Positions 23,930-33,369 of a stretch of DNA of 48,006 nucleotides are shown in pieces (position 1 is the stretch's first letter; each line of letters opens with the position of its first letter). The notes beneath the pieces were generated by a model. That model was not told the DNA's origin and did not search any database. It worked only from the letters and a program-made list of their open reading frames with translations. Location: positions 1 through 48,006 of the forward strand of contig JAITQS010000026.1 in the NCBI GenBank assembly GCA_031288795.1, written 5' to 3'. The translations under genes were made by a program, and so were the position numbers. This stretch comes from Holosporaceae bacterium (lineage in GTDB: Bacteria > Pseudomonadota > Alphaproteobacteria > UBA3830).

Positions 23930-24843
23930 ATGAAATTTTTCATTTAATTGCCTTCAATGTGGTTATATTAGTTTTAATTGTAGCGGATTTTGTTTTCGTA
24001 TCTAAAAAAACATTGGCAAACGCCACTTTCCTTACATTTTTATGGATATTTTTGGGACTGGCGTTTTCCATTTACGTATATATTTTTTGGGGAAAAAATT
24101 CATTTTATGAATATCTAACCGCCTACTGCGTAGAGAAGTCCCTCAGCGTCGACAATATATTCATATTCATGCTGATTTTTCAAAAGCTGAACATAGAAGG
24201 CGAGTACCAGCGAAAGTTGCTATTTCTGGGAATTTTTAGTGCATTGATTTTCCGCGTAATAATGATTTTAACGGTGTCCGGTCTGCTTCATTCGTTTCAT
24301 TTTATGATGTGGGTATTTGGCGCCCTGATATTTTATGCCGGCGTTACGGCGTTTCGATCTTCCGACGGCGGAAAAAATTTCGGAGGCGTTATATTGAAAA
24401 AAGCGGCGACATATCTGAAGATATCCGAAAAAGATCACGGCGGACGCTTTTTTATTTCCGAAAACGGCGTAACGAAAATAACAGTTTTGACGGTGGCGAT
24501 TTTTTGCATAGAAATCTGTGACATAGTCTTTGCTTTTGATTCTGTTCCGGCGTTATTTTCCATTACCGACAATCGATTTATGATATATACTTCCAATGCC
24601 TTTGCCATAATTGGTCTTAGATCGTTGTACGTTGTGTTTGCGAAGTTTGTGGGAAAGCTCCACTACTTGAAATACGGAATCGCACTGATATTATGTTTAA
24701 TAGGAACGAAAATGATGTTATCAAATTACCTACATTTCAATTCATATGTTTACTTATTTGCCATAGTTGGAATATTGATAATTTCGTCGATTATGTCCGT
24801 GATTAAAAGTCGTGGGGCGAAAAAGTTTGGTGGTAAAAAATGA
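23926..24843 (+). CDS. TerC family integral membrane protein
   Basis: A 305-residue protein with about nine membrane segments. Family motifs are present: YLTAYCVEKSLSVDNIFIFMLIF, with an acidic residue in the second helix, and EICDIVFAFDSVPALFSITDNRFMIYTSNAFAIIGLRSLY, with membrane-embedded Glu and Asp residues. TerC/Alx proteins are linked to manganese and other metal ion handling, including metal loading of exported proteins. TTG 23926 appears to be the start: it overlaps the previous stop as TTGA, and no suitable ATG exists. It overlaps the next gene as ATGA, so transcription and translation with the kinase are likely linked. Confidence 0.88.
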   Translation: MNEIFHLIAFNVVILVLIVADFVFVSKKTLANATFLTFLWIFLGLAFSIYVYIFWGKNSFYEYLTAYCVEKSLSVDNIFIFMLIFQKLNIEGEYQRKLLFLGIFSALIFRVIMILTVSGLLHSFHFMMWVFGALIFYAGVTAFRSSDGGKNFGGVILKKAATYLKISEKDHGGRFFISENGVTKITVLTVAIFCIEICDIVFAFDSVPALFSITDNRFMIYTSNAFAIIGLRSLYVVFAKFVGKLHYLKYGIALILCLIGTKMMLSNYLHFNSYVYLFAIVGILIISSIMSVIKSRGAKKFGGKK

Positions 24844-27320
24844 TTTTTATAGACGTAGAAAGTTTTTTAGCCAAACGAAGTATTTCGTTTAAACATGCCG
24901 CAATGGCGTGCGTGTTTTTGATATGTATTTTATTTGCCATACTGTTGGACGGAAATTACATATCCATTGCAGCTATTTTTATTATTGGATTAATGTGCGT
25001 ATCGTTTGCGCGGGAAATCAAGCGACTGCGCGAGTATAATCAGATTGCGACGTTTCAAAAGGACATCGTGGCCGGAGGATTGGACGTCTCTTTGTTTGCT
25101 TTTTTCGCGTTTTCCGAAAATGGAAGATGCGTGTTTTTTAATCGGGTAGCCCAGAATTTATTTCCCGGTTTCAAAATAAAAAATATTGAAGATTTTGTTC
25201 TTTGTTTTGGAAAATATCCGCAGATTGTGGCGGCGATTCGCAGTTTACAGGAATCTGCCCTGAACCGAAAGCCATCGCACCGGGATGTCTCCATGAAATT
25301 AAATTCCCTCCAGACGTCCCTGTGGCGGATAGCGGTATCTCCTCTGGTGGAGCGTCCTGGATTTTCCGGCTGGACCATTGTGGATTTAACGCCGTCGTCG
25401 TCGGAAATCCAGTCGCCGGACACCAACTGCAATTTTCTCCTGGATCTGATCAATAGCGCTCCGTTCGGATATGTCTGCCTGGACGAAAATGACGAAATTG
25501 CCTTTTGCAATAGTACTTTTTCCCAATGGATTGGCATGGCTCCGGAGCGGCTAATTAAAAATAACATGCTAAAATATATCATGAAGGAAAAAAGCGATGG
25601 AATTAGCTTTGTGGGATTTAAAAAATCTCCGCCGGATCCGCAAATTCCGCTAAAACTAACGCTAAAAGCGGAAAATGGCGACGAAACCGAAATTACGGCG
25701 CGCTCCGTCATGGAAAATTCCCACGGTCTGAAGGTATATCTGATGCTAAAAGAGGCCCACAAGGGCGGAGATCTGGTGCAGGCCCTTGGAAAAACAAAAC
25801 TGTATTTTGAACATATATTCGAGGATGCTCCCGTTGGAATACTCATAACCGATGGCGCTGAAGAAATCAATTCTTCCAATACCACATTAAAAAATCTCAT
25901 GGGAGCGGAAAAAATAGACAAAATTTCGTTCCTGGATTTTGTTGCCGACGACCATCGAGAAGCCGTGAGAGAAAAATTATACAAATTGGTGAGCGGAATT
26001 TATAAAACATTGTCGCCGTTCGAAATACGATTTAAAGGCCAACCCCAAAAAGCGGTGATGGTCTACGCCACTAAAATAGAGGAAAGCAAAAGAACAAAAG
26101 AAAATGACGGACTTGTCATTTACTTTGTCGATGTCACGGAAACTAAAGAGCTGCAGCTCAGGTTTGTGCAATCGCAGAAAATGCAGGCGGTGGGACAGCT
26201 GGCCGGCGGCATTGCGCACGATTTCAATAATCTACTGACGGCCATGATTGGCTATTGCGATTTGCTGTTGGAAAAGTATATGCCGTCTGATCAGTCTTTT
26301 AATGACGTCATGCAGATAAAGCAAAACGCCAATCGAGCATCGAATCTGGTGAAGCAGCTGCTGGCATTTTCGCGGCAACAGACGCTGCAGCCGAAAATAT
26401 TGAGCGTGAAGGATATGATCAGCGAATTATGCGCTCTGCTGAAGCGACTCCTCGGTGCCAGAATCGAGCTAAAAGTCAAACACGGCAGAGATATTGGTTT
26501 TGTGAAGGTCGATCAGATACAGTTCGAGCAGGTCATAATAAATCTTGCGGTAAATGCTCGAGACGCCATGAAAGACAGCGGCACCTTGACCATTCGAACA
26601 TCATCCTACGAGTCCAAGGAGCCAAAATTTTTGCGCGGAGACACAATGCCTCCGGGAAATTATGTGCTCATCGAGGTGGAAGACACGGGAACCGGCATTT
26701 CCGAAAGCGACATGAATAGAATCTTCGATCCGTTTTTCTCCACCAAAGCAAAAGGACATGGAACCGGACTCGGATTGTCAACGGTCTACGGCATCATCAA
26801 CCAAACGGGAGGATTTATATCTCTGGAAAGTAAAGTTGGAGTCGGTACGAAATTTAGCATCTATTTCCCGGTAAGTGCCTCTAGCGAAAGTGCCTCTCCG
26901 GAAGACAACGAAAAAGTGCCGGAGAATAAAATCGTCGACCTAACCGGAGGTGGCACAATTTTACTGGTGGAAGATGAAGACGCCGTCAGAATGTTCAGCA
27001 CTCGAGCGCTCCGCAATAAAGGATATAGCGTAATCGAAGCATCCAACGGCGAATCCGCTATGGAATTCATTAGAAAAGCTACCAAACCAATAGATCTGGT
27101 GATAACCGATGTCGTCATGCCCAAAATGGACGGTCCAACACTAATGGAAAATATCAAAAAACATAGTCCGCAGATGAAAGTAATATTTATATCCGGATAT
27201 ACGGAGGATAGCTTCCGAGAATCGCTGGCCAATGATAGTACCGTACATTTTTTGTCTAAGCCCTTTAATCTCAAAGAGCTAGCTCAAAAAGTAAAAGAAG
27301 TAATGGGAGATACCCGCTAA
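24840..27320 (+). CDS. cckA: Hybrid sensor histidine kinase, CckA-like
   Basis: An 826-residue protein. Two membrane helices (about 18-36 and 39-56) are followed by PAS-like regions (about 80-180, 200-300 and 325-430), a HisKA domain GQLAGGIAHDFNNLL with phospho-acceptor H460, and an HATPase with N box VIINLAVNARDAM, G1 EDTGTG and G2 GHGTGLGLSTVYG. A receiver domain ends the protein (ILLVEDEDAVRMF, D757 in DLVITDVVMPKMDG). This order matches CckA, which in alphaproteobacteria passes phosphate through ChpT to CtrA and controls the cell cycle. CckA is thus the best call, but ctrA and chpT are not in the window. It overlaps terC by four bases, an unusual pairing. Confidence 0.88.
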   Translation: MIFIDVESFLAKRSISFKHAAMACVFLICILFAILLDGNYISIAAIFIIGLMCVSFAREIKRLREYNQIATFQKDIVAGGLDVSLFAFFAFSENGRCVFFNRVAQNLFPGFKIKNIEDFVLCFGKYPQIVAAIRSLQESALNRKPSHRDVSMKLNSLQTSLWRIAVSPLVERPGFSGWTIVDLTPSSSEIQSPDTNCNFLLDLINSAPFGYVCLDENDEIAFCNSTFSQWIGMAPERLIKNNMLKYIMKEKSDGISFVGFKKSPPDPQIPLKLTLKAENGDETEITARSVMENSHGLKVYLMLKEAHKGGDLVQALGKTKLYFEHIFEDAPVGILITDGAEEINSSNTTLKNLMGAEKIDKISFLDFVADDHREAVREKLYKLVSGIYKTLSPFEIRFKGQPQKAVMVYATKIEESKRTKENDGLVIYFVDVTETKELQLRFVQSQKMQAVGQLAGGIAHDFNNLLTAMIGYCDLLLEKYMPSDQSFNDVMQIKQNANRASNLVKQLLAFSRQQTLQPKILSVKDMISELCALLKRLLGARIELKVKHGRDIGFVKVDQIQFEQVIINLAVNARDAMKDSGTLTIRTSSYESKEPKFLRGDTMPPGNYVLIEVEDTGTGISESDMNRIFDPFFSTKAKGHGTGLGLSTVYGIINQTGGFISLESKVGVGTKFSIYFPVSASSESASPEDNEKVPENKIVDLTGGGTILLVEDEDAVRMFSTRALRNKGYSVIEASNGESAMEFIRKATKPIDLVITDVVMPKMDGPTLMENIKKHSPQMKVIFISGYTEDSFRESLANDSTVHFLSKPFNLKELAQKVKEVMGDTR

Positions 27321-27337
27321 ATTTTTTTAACCCGCCT

Positions 27338-29782
27338 TCAAATATCGCTCCATTCCTTCACACGGGCTAGATGAATGTAGGCGGTAGCGTATTCGTCGTT
27401 GACATTAACGTCATATGGAATCCCCAATACATTGTATTGTCTGATTAATTCCGTAAATCCAGCTCTGGTGTTTTGGATAAGCTCCTGGATGGCTTCGGCA
27501 GAATCTCCCAGAAAACGTTTTTCTCCGGTTTTTCCCGAGCCATCAACGCAGAGAAAATACAGGCTGTTTATTTTGGTTTTTCCGAGGGAAAATCCGTCTT
27601 TTTGGGCGATAATGGCCTCGAGGGACAGTTGTGGCTTATGGCCGTATTCGATTTCATTTTTGGTGGGCAACGTCGCCGATGTTTTATAGTCGACCAGGGA
27701 GATGGACTGGTCCGGATGCATCTCAATTCTATCGGCGCGACAGTGCATCTCGAAGGAATAATCCGGCGACACTTCCATAATGCAATGGCCTGGCACTTCC
27801 GCCATTACGGCGTCATTGGGATCTATATTTTCGCAGACATAGGCAAGAATGTTTTTCAGACGAAAAACCCACAGGCCCAGATCGGATTCGTCCACATGCA
27901 TGCGCTGTAGAACTTTTTTTGCGATCTCCGTGGCTTCGGGAAGATTAATTTTTGCCCCTTTTACTATTTCCTCCAAAACATTGTGGACATAATTTCCCTT
28001 TAGATTGCGATGAACGTTTAGGTAATTTAATTCTCCTAGACCCAGTATTTTTTTTGCATAAAAAGCATAGGCATTGTTCCGCAGCAGCGCTAGATCCGAA
28101 ACGGAAAAACTGCCGGGACGATGCGGCAAATCCGGAGTCGGAGCCCGAAATTTAACGGATTCTTTTTTTATGGAATGCAAAAGATCGAACACAAAATTTT
28201 CCCAATGCCTTTCCGATCGCAACCTATCGGTGATTTTATCCAGATAGGCATATCGCTGCTGTTGCACGCCGTCGACGATTCGAGATCTGGTAATAAGCAC
28301 GTTGGCTTTATGGGTAAGTCGTTCGAAAATGCGCTGCCTAAAAGAGTTTTCTGCCATTGTCGTTGGAATTCCGAGCGTATTTAACATGGATCTACTCATC
28401 CAGAAATCGTTTTTCTCGGACGCCTTTAGGTTGTCCTCGTTGGCACCGGCGATGATAATGACGTCTGCGTCCAGCAGCTGTGCCTCGCTGATGGTGACCA
28501 TGACGACGCTGTCCGTGGATTTGTGAGAAGACGGCACCTCCAGGGTAAGCAGCTGATTTTTCAGGAAATTTACGAATTCAGACACTTCCATTGTGCCAAA
28601 AAAATCTGCATATCTGCGAAAAGGCTGCGCCACCATCTCTAGTTTTTGGGACGCCTCCGGATCCAGAAGCTTCAGAAAACAGTTGCCGTAGTCGAACCAG
28701 TCGCCAAAACTCCGATGACCTTTGCGGGATGCCAGGTTTTTCAGCTCATCGACAATGCCCAATTCGCATCGATTATAGATCGCGACGACGTCAAAAAAAT
28801 TCGTCGGCAAATAAGATTTAGTCCGGCAAAACCATTCAAATGGCAGTAGAAAACCACTATATTTGCCCGTGAACTTAAGAACATTTAACACACACGGCAA
28901 ATTGAATTCTTTTTCAATCATGTCCATTACTAGGGAAACGAGCATCCCGCTGCGGGTTTTGGAAAATGGCTCTCCGGACGCCGGCAAAATATTCCAATGT
29001 TTCAGCTCCATTTTTATTTTTTCGGATAATTTCTGATCGTTAACCACCAGAAGTACATTTTTATGCTCATGGATCGCCTTTCTTACGGCGAGAGCTACCC
29101 CCAGCGCCTCCTCCGCGGGTGCGGAAAACTCCGCAAACGCCGCCGAAACTTCCGGATAGGAAGAAAGCGACTGCTCCTGTTCCGGCAGGAAAATTATACC
29201 ATTTTCGGATTCAAGAATTTGCTCCAGAAACAGTTGTGCGTAATGACTGGTGCTTTCAACGCCAACCGAGATCATCCGCTGATGCGAAATTGATGCCAAA
29301 AACGCCGCAAATTTCATTTTTGCCAAATGCATAATGTTACGGATCTCGGAAGAGCGCGCACATTCCAACAGCAGCTGCAGAGTGGGATTCCAGTAGGACT
29401 GCAGATGTTTTGGTACCATGTGCGGCAATCGTTCCGGATCGACGTCGGCTAAAATCAGGCTATTTAGAAATGCACCTACGCTCTTGGAAAGCTCAAACAT
29501 GACGTCGGCGGAAATATTTTCGTTTTTCAGCTTCTGGACTACATGGCGCATGATGAGCGCTGTGATTTGGTGATCATCCCATTGAAATTCATCGGAAATA
29601 GTTGACATTATGGGAAGCATCATGGAGCAGGTACTTTTTGCCAACAGAAGCTGCTTCAGAGTTTGGCAGCTGCGTTTGTTGGGGAGAAAAACTTTTACGG
29701 GTCCCGGCTTTTCGTGCAAAAAAAAATCTGCCACCTCCGGTAAAAAACGCTTGGTGAGAGGGATATTGTATACCACTCCCAT
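27338..29782 (-). CDS. addB: Double-strand break repair protein AddB
   Basis: An 814-residue protein with the alphaproteobacterial AddB layout: an inactivated helicase-like N-terminal half beginning VFLPNKRSCQTLKQLL, and a C-terminal PD-(D/E)xK nuclease. The nuclease motif reads EMHCRADRIE followed by SLVDYKTSATLPTK, with the Asp and Lys of DYK in place; downstream Q in HKPQLSLEA is also typical. AddAB processes double-strand DNA ends for RecA loading. The usual neighbour addA is not next to it: downstream lies cckA on the other strand. Its start overlaps the upstream stop by one base (TAATG). Confidence 0.85.
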   Translation of the reverse strand: MGVVYNIPLTKRFLPEVADFFLHEKPGPVKVFLPNKRSCQTLKQLLLAKSTCSMMLPIMSTISDEFQWDDHQITALIMRHVVQKLKNENISADVMFELSKSVGAFLNSLILADVDPERLPHMVPKHLQSYWNPTLQLLLECARSSEIRNIMHLAKMKFAAFLASISHQRMISVGVESTSHYAQLFLEQILESENGIIFLPEQEQSLSSYPEVSAAFAEFSAPAEEALGVALAVRKAIHEHKNVLLVVNDQKLSEKIKMELKHWNILPASGEPFSKTRSGMLVSLVMDMIEKEFNLPCVLNVLKFTGKYSGFLLPFEWFCRTKSYLPTNFFDVVAIYNRCELGIVDELKNLASRKGHRSFGDWFDYGNCFLKLLDPEASQKLEMVAQPFRRYADFFGTMEVSEFVNFLKNQLLTLEVPSSHKSTDSVVMVTISEAQLLDADVIIIAGANEDNLKASEKNDFWMSRSMLNTLGIPTTMAENSFRQRIFERLTHKANVLITRSRIVDGVQQQRYAYLDKITDRLRSERHWENFVFDLLHSIKKESVKFRAPTPDLPHRPGSFSVSDLALLRNNAYAFYAKKILGLGELNYLNVHRNLKGNYVHNVLEEIVKGAKINLPEATEIAKKVLQRMHVDESDLGLWVFRLKNILAYVCENIDPNDAVMAEVPGHCIMEVSPDYSFEMHCRADRIEMHPDQSISLVDYKTSATLPTKNEIEYGHKPQLSLEAIIAQKDGFSLGKTKINSLYFLCVDGSGKTGEKRFLGDSAEAIQELIQNTRAGFTELIRQYNVLGIPYDVNVNDEYATAYIHLARVKEWSDI

Positions 29783-30651
29783 TAGTTGTTCACCTCGAAT
29801 TGCATTTGGTCGTAGGCGGGACGAATGTGCGGTGGCAGTATCTGCAGCAGATGATCATAATCCATGCGAATGCTCATGTGGGTCAGGTAGGTCATTTTTG
29901 GTTTTAGTATTTCCACCCATCGCAGAATGGAATCAATATTGGCGTGATTCGAATGCATTTGCGGAGACAGGCAATCCACTACCCAAACGTCCAGTCCGTA
30001 CAATTTGCCGAAGGACTCTTCCGGAAACGCAACAACGTCGGTGGTGTAGGCGAAATTCCCAATGCGGATACCCATCGATTTCGAATGACCATGATCCTGC
30101 TCGAAGCAAATACCGGAAATATCTCCGATTCGAAAGTCGTTGGCAATAACGTTGGCGGATATGTAGGGCTTGTATATGCTTGCGCTGCCGCTATTTGCGT
30201 GGTGTGTATCCTCGAACAGATAAAAAAACATATTTTTTATGAATGCTATGCATTCGGCATTGGAATATATTTCTAGATTTTTACCGGATTCGAAAAAAAT
30301 CGGACGCAGCTCGTTGATGCCACTGGTGTGATCGTAGTGGGCATGGGTGAAAATGACGCCGTCCACCCTAAATGAACTGTTAGCCAACGGATCCTTTTCT
30401 CCGTTGATTTGATTGGATCCGCTGCTCGGATTTTCATGCGTGCCGGGTATACTTTTGCAAAATTCATACCTCAGCAATTGCTGCCGTAGATCCGGCGACA
30501 TATCCACCAGCAGAGACGTGGCTTCGGTTTCCAGTATAATCGAAGACCGCGTTCTTATGTTTTTTTCGTTGCTTTTAGTGCAGCTGCCCCATCCATATTT
30601 CAATGCCGGAACGCCGGTCGAAGAACCACAACCTAGTATCGTTACCTTCAT
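29782..30651 (-). CDS. Metallo-beta-lactamase fold hydrolase, PhnP-like
   Basis: A 289-residue protein. MKVTILGCGSSTGVPAL and a second-shell LLVDMSPDLRQQLL start it, the metal motif is THAHYDHTSG (HxHxDH), and later ligands occur in FEQDHGHS, AYTTDV (Asp) and LTHMS (His). This set places it with PhnP/YcbX-type cyclic phosphodiesterases or related small-substrate hydrolases; the substrate is unknown. Residues about 70-90 contain a Gly/Ser/Asn-rich insertion (HENPSSGSNQINGEKD) not usual in the family. It overlaps tyrS by four bases and addB by one, within a four-gene leftward operon. Confidence 0.85.
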   Translation of the reverse strand: MKVTILGCGSSTGVPALKYGWGSCTKSNEKNIRTRSSIILETEATSLLVDMSPDLRQQLLRYEFCKSIPGTHENPSSGSNQINGEKDPLANSSFRVDGVIFTHAHYDHTSGINELRPIFFESGKNLEIYSNAECIAFIKNMFFYLFEDTHHANSGSASIYKPYISANVIANDFRIGDISGICFEQDHGHSKSMGIRIGNFAYTTDVVAFPEESFGKLYGLDVWVVDCLSPQMHSNHANIDSILRWVEILKPKMTYLTHMSIRMDYDHLLQILPPHIRPAYDQMQFEVNN

Positions 30652-31904
30652 ACTTTTAGTACAATCAACAAATGTTTTTTCTTGCCGCAGGTCAATTTTA
30701 TAAAACCGTTGAGGAAGGAATCCCGAGAAATTTCATAATTTTCATCGACGACTGCGTCGTTCACCTGAATGCCGTTACCGCGCAGCAATCGCTTTGCGTC
30801 TCCTCTGCTTTCGCAGAGGCCGGCGTTTACCAGAATATCCACCAGGGAGGAGGTTTCTATTTCGGCGGCACTCAGCTCGTACTTTGGAATGGAAGTCAAG
30901 TCTTCGAGGTCCTGCGGATTTTTGGTGAACAGACCGGCAGCGGATCGATGTATGGCCTCCAGCGAGTGGTGTCCATGGACTCTCGCCGTAATTTCATCCG
31001 CCAGTAGCTTTTTTATTTCATTCAGCTCATGACCCTGGAGAGATTCCATTTTTTTGATTTCGTCCAGAGGTGTGTCACTGAACAAATACATCATTTTTAT
31101 GACGTCGGCGTCGTCGATGTTTCTCCAGTATTGCCAAAAATCGTAGGTGCTGTACATTTCCGACAGCAGCCAGACTGCTCCGGTGGCGGTTTTCCCCATT
31201 TTTTTGCCATCACTGGTGGTCAACAGTGGGCACGTACAGCCGAAAATTTCCAGGCCGAGTTTTTTTCTCACGAGCTCAACGCCGCATAAAATATTTCCCC
31301 ACTGATCCTGACCTCCAAATTGAATTCTACAGCCTCTTTTTTGATACAATTCGCAAAAATCATGGGCTTGTAGCACCATATAATTGAATTCCAGGAAGCT
31401 CAGCGAATTATTATCTGTCAATTTAGATTTTACCGAATCGAATCCTATCATGCGATTGATGGAAAAATATTTTCCCGTTTCCCGAAGGAATGGAATATAC
31501 TCCAATTTATCCAGCCAATCGGCGTTATCCACCATAATGGCGTCGGATTCACCTTCGCCGAACTTTAGAAACGGCTTCAGACAGGCTTTTATGCCCACCA
31601 TATTTTCGGCGATCTGCTCGTTTGTCAGCAGAGGCCTTGTGGTATTGCGGAAGGAAGGATCTCCGATCTTGCTGGTACCTCCGCCCACCAGCACAATGGG
31701 CTTGTGACCATGCTTCTGAAATAGGCGCAGCAGCGAAATCGGAATAAAGCTACCCACATGAAGACTTTTGGCGGTAATATCGAATCCCACGTAACCGCAT
31801 CCAACGCCGGAGCTGAGGTACTCGTCCATCTTCTCCAAATTTGTAAACTGATACAGAAACCCTCGAGCACTTGCCTCATTTAAAAAAGAAGACTTGAATT
31901 TCAT
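30648..31904 (-). CDS. tyrS: Tyrosyl-tRNA synthetase
   Basis: A 418-residue class I synthetase. The HIGH-like motif is SLHVGSFIPISLL in GFDITAKSLHVGS, the KMSKS-like motif reads GKKMGKTATG, and QFGGQDQWGNILCG is the tyrosine-binding signature. A C-terminal S4 RNA-binding domain (about 350-418) contains LVDILVNAGLCESRGDAKRLLR. It charges tRNA-Tyr. GAGGAGG provides a strong ribosome binding site. It follows an alpha/beta hydrolase gene by 25 bases and overlaps the PhnP-like gene by four (ATGA). Confidence 0.97.
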   Translation of the reverse strand: MKFKSSFLNEASARGFLYQFTNLEKMDEYLSSGVGCGYVGFDITAKSLHVGSFIPISLLRLFQKHGHKPIVLVGGGTSKIGDPSFRNTTRPLLTNEQIAENMVGIKACLKPFLKFGEGESDAIMVDNADWLDKLEYIPFLRETGKYFSINRMIGFDSVKSKLTDNNSLSFLEFNYMVLQAHDFCELYQKRGCRIQFGGQDQWGNILCGVELVRKKLGLEIFGCTCPLLTTSDGKKMGKTATGAVWLLSEMYSTYDFWQYWRNIDDADVIKMMYLFSDTPLDEIKKMESLQGHELNEIKKLLADEITARVHGHHSLEAIHRSAAGLFTKNPQDLEDLTSIPKYELSAAEIETSSLVDILVNAGLCESRGDAKRLLRGNGIQVNDAVVDENYEISRDSFLNGFIKLTCGKKKHLLIVLKV

Positions 31905-31929
31905 AAAACCTCCTCTACAAACGCAAAAA

Positions 31930-32586
31930 TTACGAATTCACCGCCAACTGATCGTATCTAGGACTTATATATTCTGTAACACACTTTTTTACGGTATCCA
32001 AATGGTTTTTAAAAGAATGATCGCAGTTGGGAATAACTCGGTAATCGATGGAAATTCCTCTTTGGGAATTAAGCTTTTCCACCAGTTTATTCACGTTGAA
32101 AATCGGACAGATTTCGTCGTTTTCTCCGTTTATTATCATGCCGGAAACCGGACATGGCGCCAAAAACGAAAAATCATATAGGTTGGCCGGAGGGCATACC
32201 GAAACAAATCCTGCAATTTCAGGACGTCTCATGAGTAGTTGCATGCCAATGAGGGCTCCAAACGAAAATCCCGCCACCCACAGTTCGCGTTTCCCCTGAT
32301 TTATGGACTGTATCCAGTCGAGAACCGCAGCGGTGTCGGTCAGCTCGCCTTCTCCCTTGTCGTAGACTCCCTCGGATTTTCCTACGCCTCTAAAATTAAA
32401 TCGGATGGCGGAAAAGCCATTTTCCACAAATGCACTGTAGAGCGTAAGAGTCAGTCGATTGTTCATGCTTCCTCCCTGTAGAGGATTAGGATGCAGTACT
32501 ATAACTAGGGGAGCATTTGGATCCTTGCTGTGGTGATATCTGGCTTCAATTCTTCCCGCATGTCCCGTTAAAACTATTTCTGGCAT
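31930..32586 (-). CDS. Alpha/beta hydrolase
   Basis: A 218-residue hydrolase. The oxyanion region LHPNPLQGG, nucleophile elbow AGFSFGALIG (Ser in GFSFG), acid in INGENDEICP and the final His in CDHSFKN give a complete triad in the usual order. It lacks a leader and is cytosolic. Close relatives are widespread in alphaproteobacteria and described as dienelactone-hydrolase-like or COG2945 proteins of unknown substrate. GGAG precedes ATG 32586. It heads the operon with tyrS, the PhnP-like hydrolase and addB. About 200 bases upstream to the next gene hold no visible gene. Confidence 0.82.
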   Translation of the reverse strand: MPEIVLTGHAGRIEARYHHSKDPNAPLVIVLHPNPLQGGSMNNRLTLTLYSAFVENGFSAIRFNFRGVGKSEGVYDKGEGELTDTAAVLDWIQSINQGKRELWVAGFSFGALIGMQLLMRRPEIAGFVSVCPPANLYDFSFLAPCPVSGMIINGENDEICPIFNVNKLVEKLNSQRGISIDYRVIPNCDHSFKNHLDTVKKCVTEYISPRYDQLAVNS

Positions 32587-32794
32587 TTAAATCTCCAATT
32601 ATTGCAATATTTTTATGTCGTGTATAGAGTAATCTATACCATAAAAGTAGTATGTAAATCTGCTTTTACAAGTATTTTTGCAAAAAAATCATTAGAGATT
32701 TTCGAAATCAAGTATTTGTAAAGTTTTTTTTATCGACAGACCCGCTGCTCGGATCCATCGATAAAAATGCCAAGAAAGACAATTGTGAACAGTT

Positions 32795-33205
32795 TTAATG
32801 TGCTCTTGCGCTTTCCAGATAAATGAAGATTTGATCAAGAATATCTTCTCCACATGATGGCGCATATAGCGTACTTTGCCTTATGCGACTGTAAATATCG
32901 AAAAGTTTGTCCAGTTGTGACTGTGTATGATTTGGGGATCCCGTCACTTTTGGGACAAACGTATAAATGGCATCCCACAGTGCGCCTGCTAACTCCTCTT
33001 CTTGTCTTACAAACTGTGGAGTATATAATTGCAAGTCAAAGAATATGTGTTCAAGTCTCCGAATCGATTGATCGAAAGTAGCTGGTTGATCAGATGCGTT
33101 ATTAGCAATAAATTCGCAAACTTCACTTCTGGCTTCTTCCACGCTCGCATCAGAATTAAAGGAAAACAGCACAAACAATGCTGACAGTATTTTAAGAATA
33201 TTCAT
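32795..33205 (-). CDS. Small secreted protein of unknown function
   Basis: A 136-residue protein with a clear signal peptide (MNILKILSALFVLFSFNSDAS, cleavage about residue 20). The mature part is acidic and helical, with only two Cys (about residues 30 and 117) that could form a disulphide: SEVCEF and APSCGED. No family is recognised. A strong ribosome binding site (GGAGG) and an extended -10 promoter support it as a real, independently expressed gene. Secretion suggests a periplasmic or host-interacting role, which is inference. Confidence 0.65.
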   Translation of the reverse strand: MNILKILSALFVLFSFNSDASVEEARSEVCEFIANNASDQPATFDQSIRRLEHIFFDLQLYTPQFVRQEEELAGALWDAIYTFVPKVTGSPNHTQSQLDKLFDIYSRIRQSTLYAPSCGEDILDQIFIYLESARAH

Positions 33206-33241
33206 TTCTAACCTCCGTAAAAATATAAAGACACCATAGTC

Positions 33242-33250
33242 ACTATAGCA
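33242..33250 (-). promoter_or_regulatory. Extended -10 promoter of the small secreted protein gene
   Basis: The minus strand reads TGCTATAGT (TG-N-TATAGT). The -35 at 17 bases, TTTTCT, is weak. The 13-base string GTCACTATAGCAT on the plus strand here is repeated exactly upstream of lolD at 38112. Confidence 0.55.
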
Positions 33251-33369
33251 TAGTTTTTGGCAAAAGAAAACATTTTTTATCGTTATGTGATATATTTTTT
33301 AGTTGACTAATTTTTTGTCTTCGCAAACGAAAAAATCATGTTTTTACCATAAGGACGCCGACATTGTTC

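Noticed and set aside
25055-25984. 309-codon open frame on the minus strand inside cckA
   Set aside because: Antisense to the PAS region of the kinase, rich in Ser and Arg, with no leader, domain or ribosome binding site.
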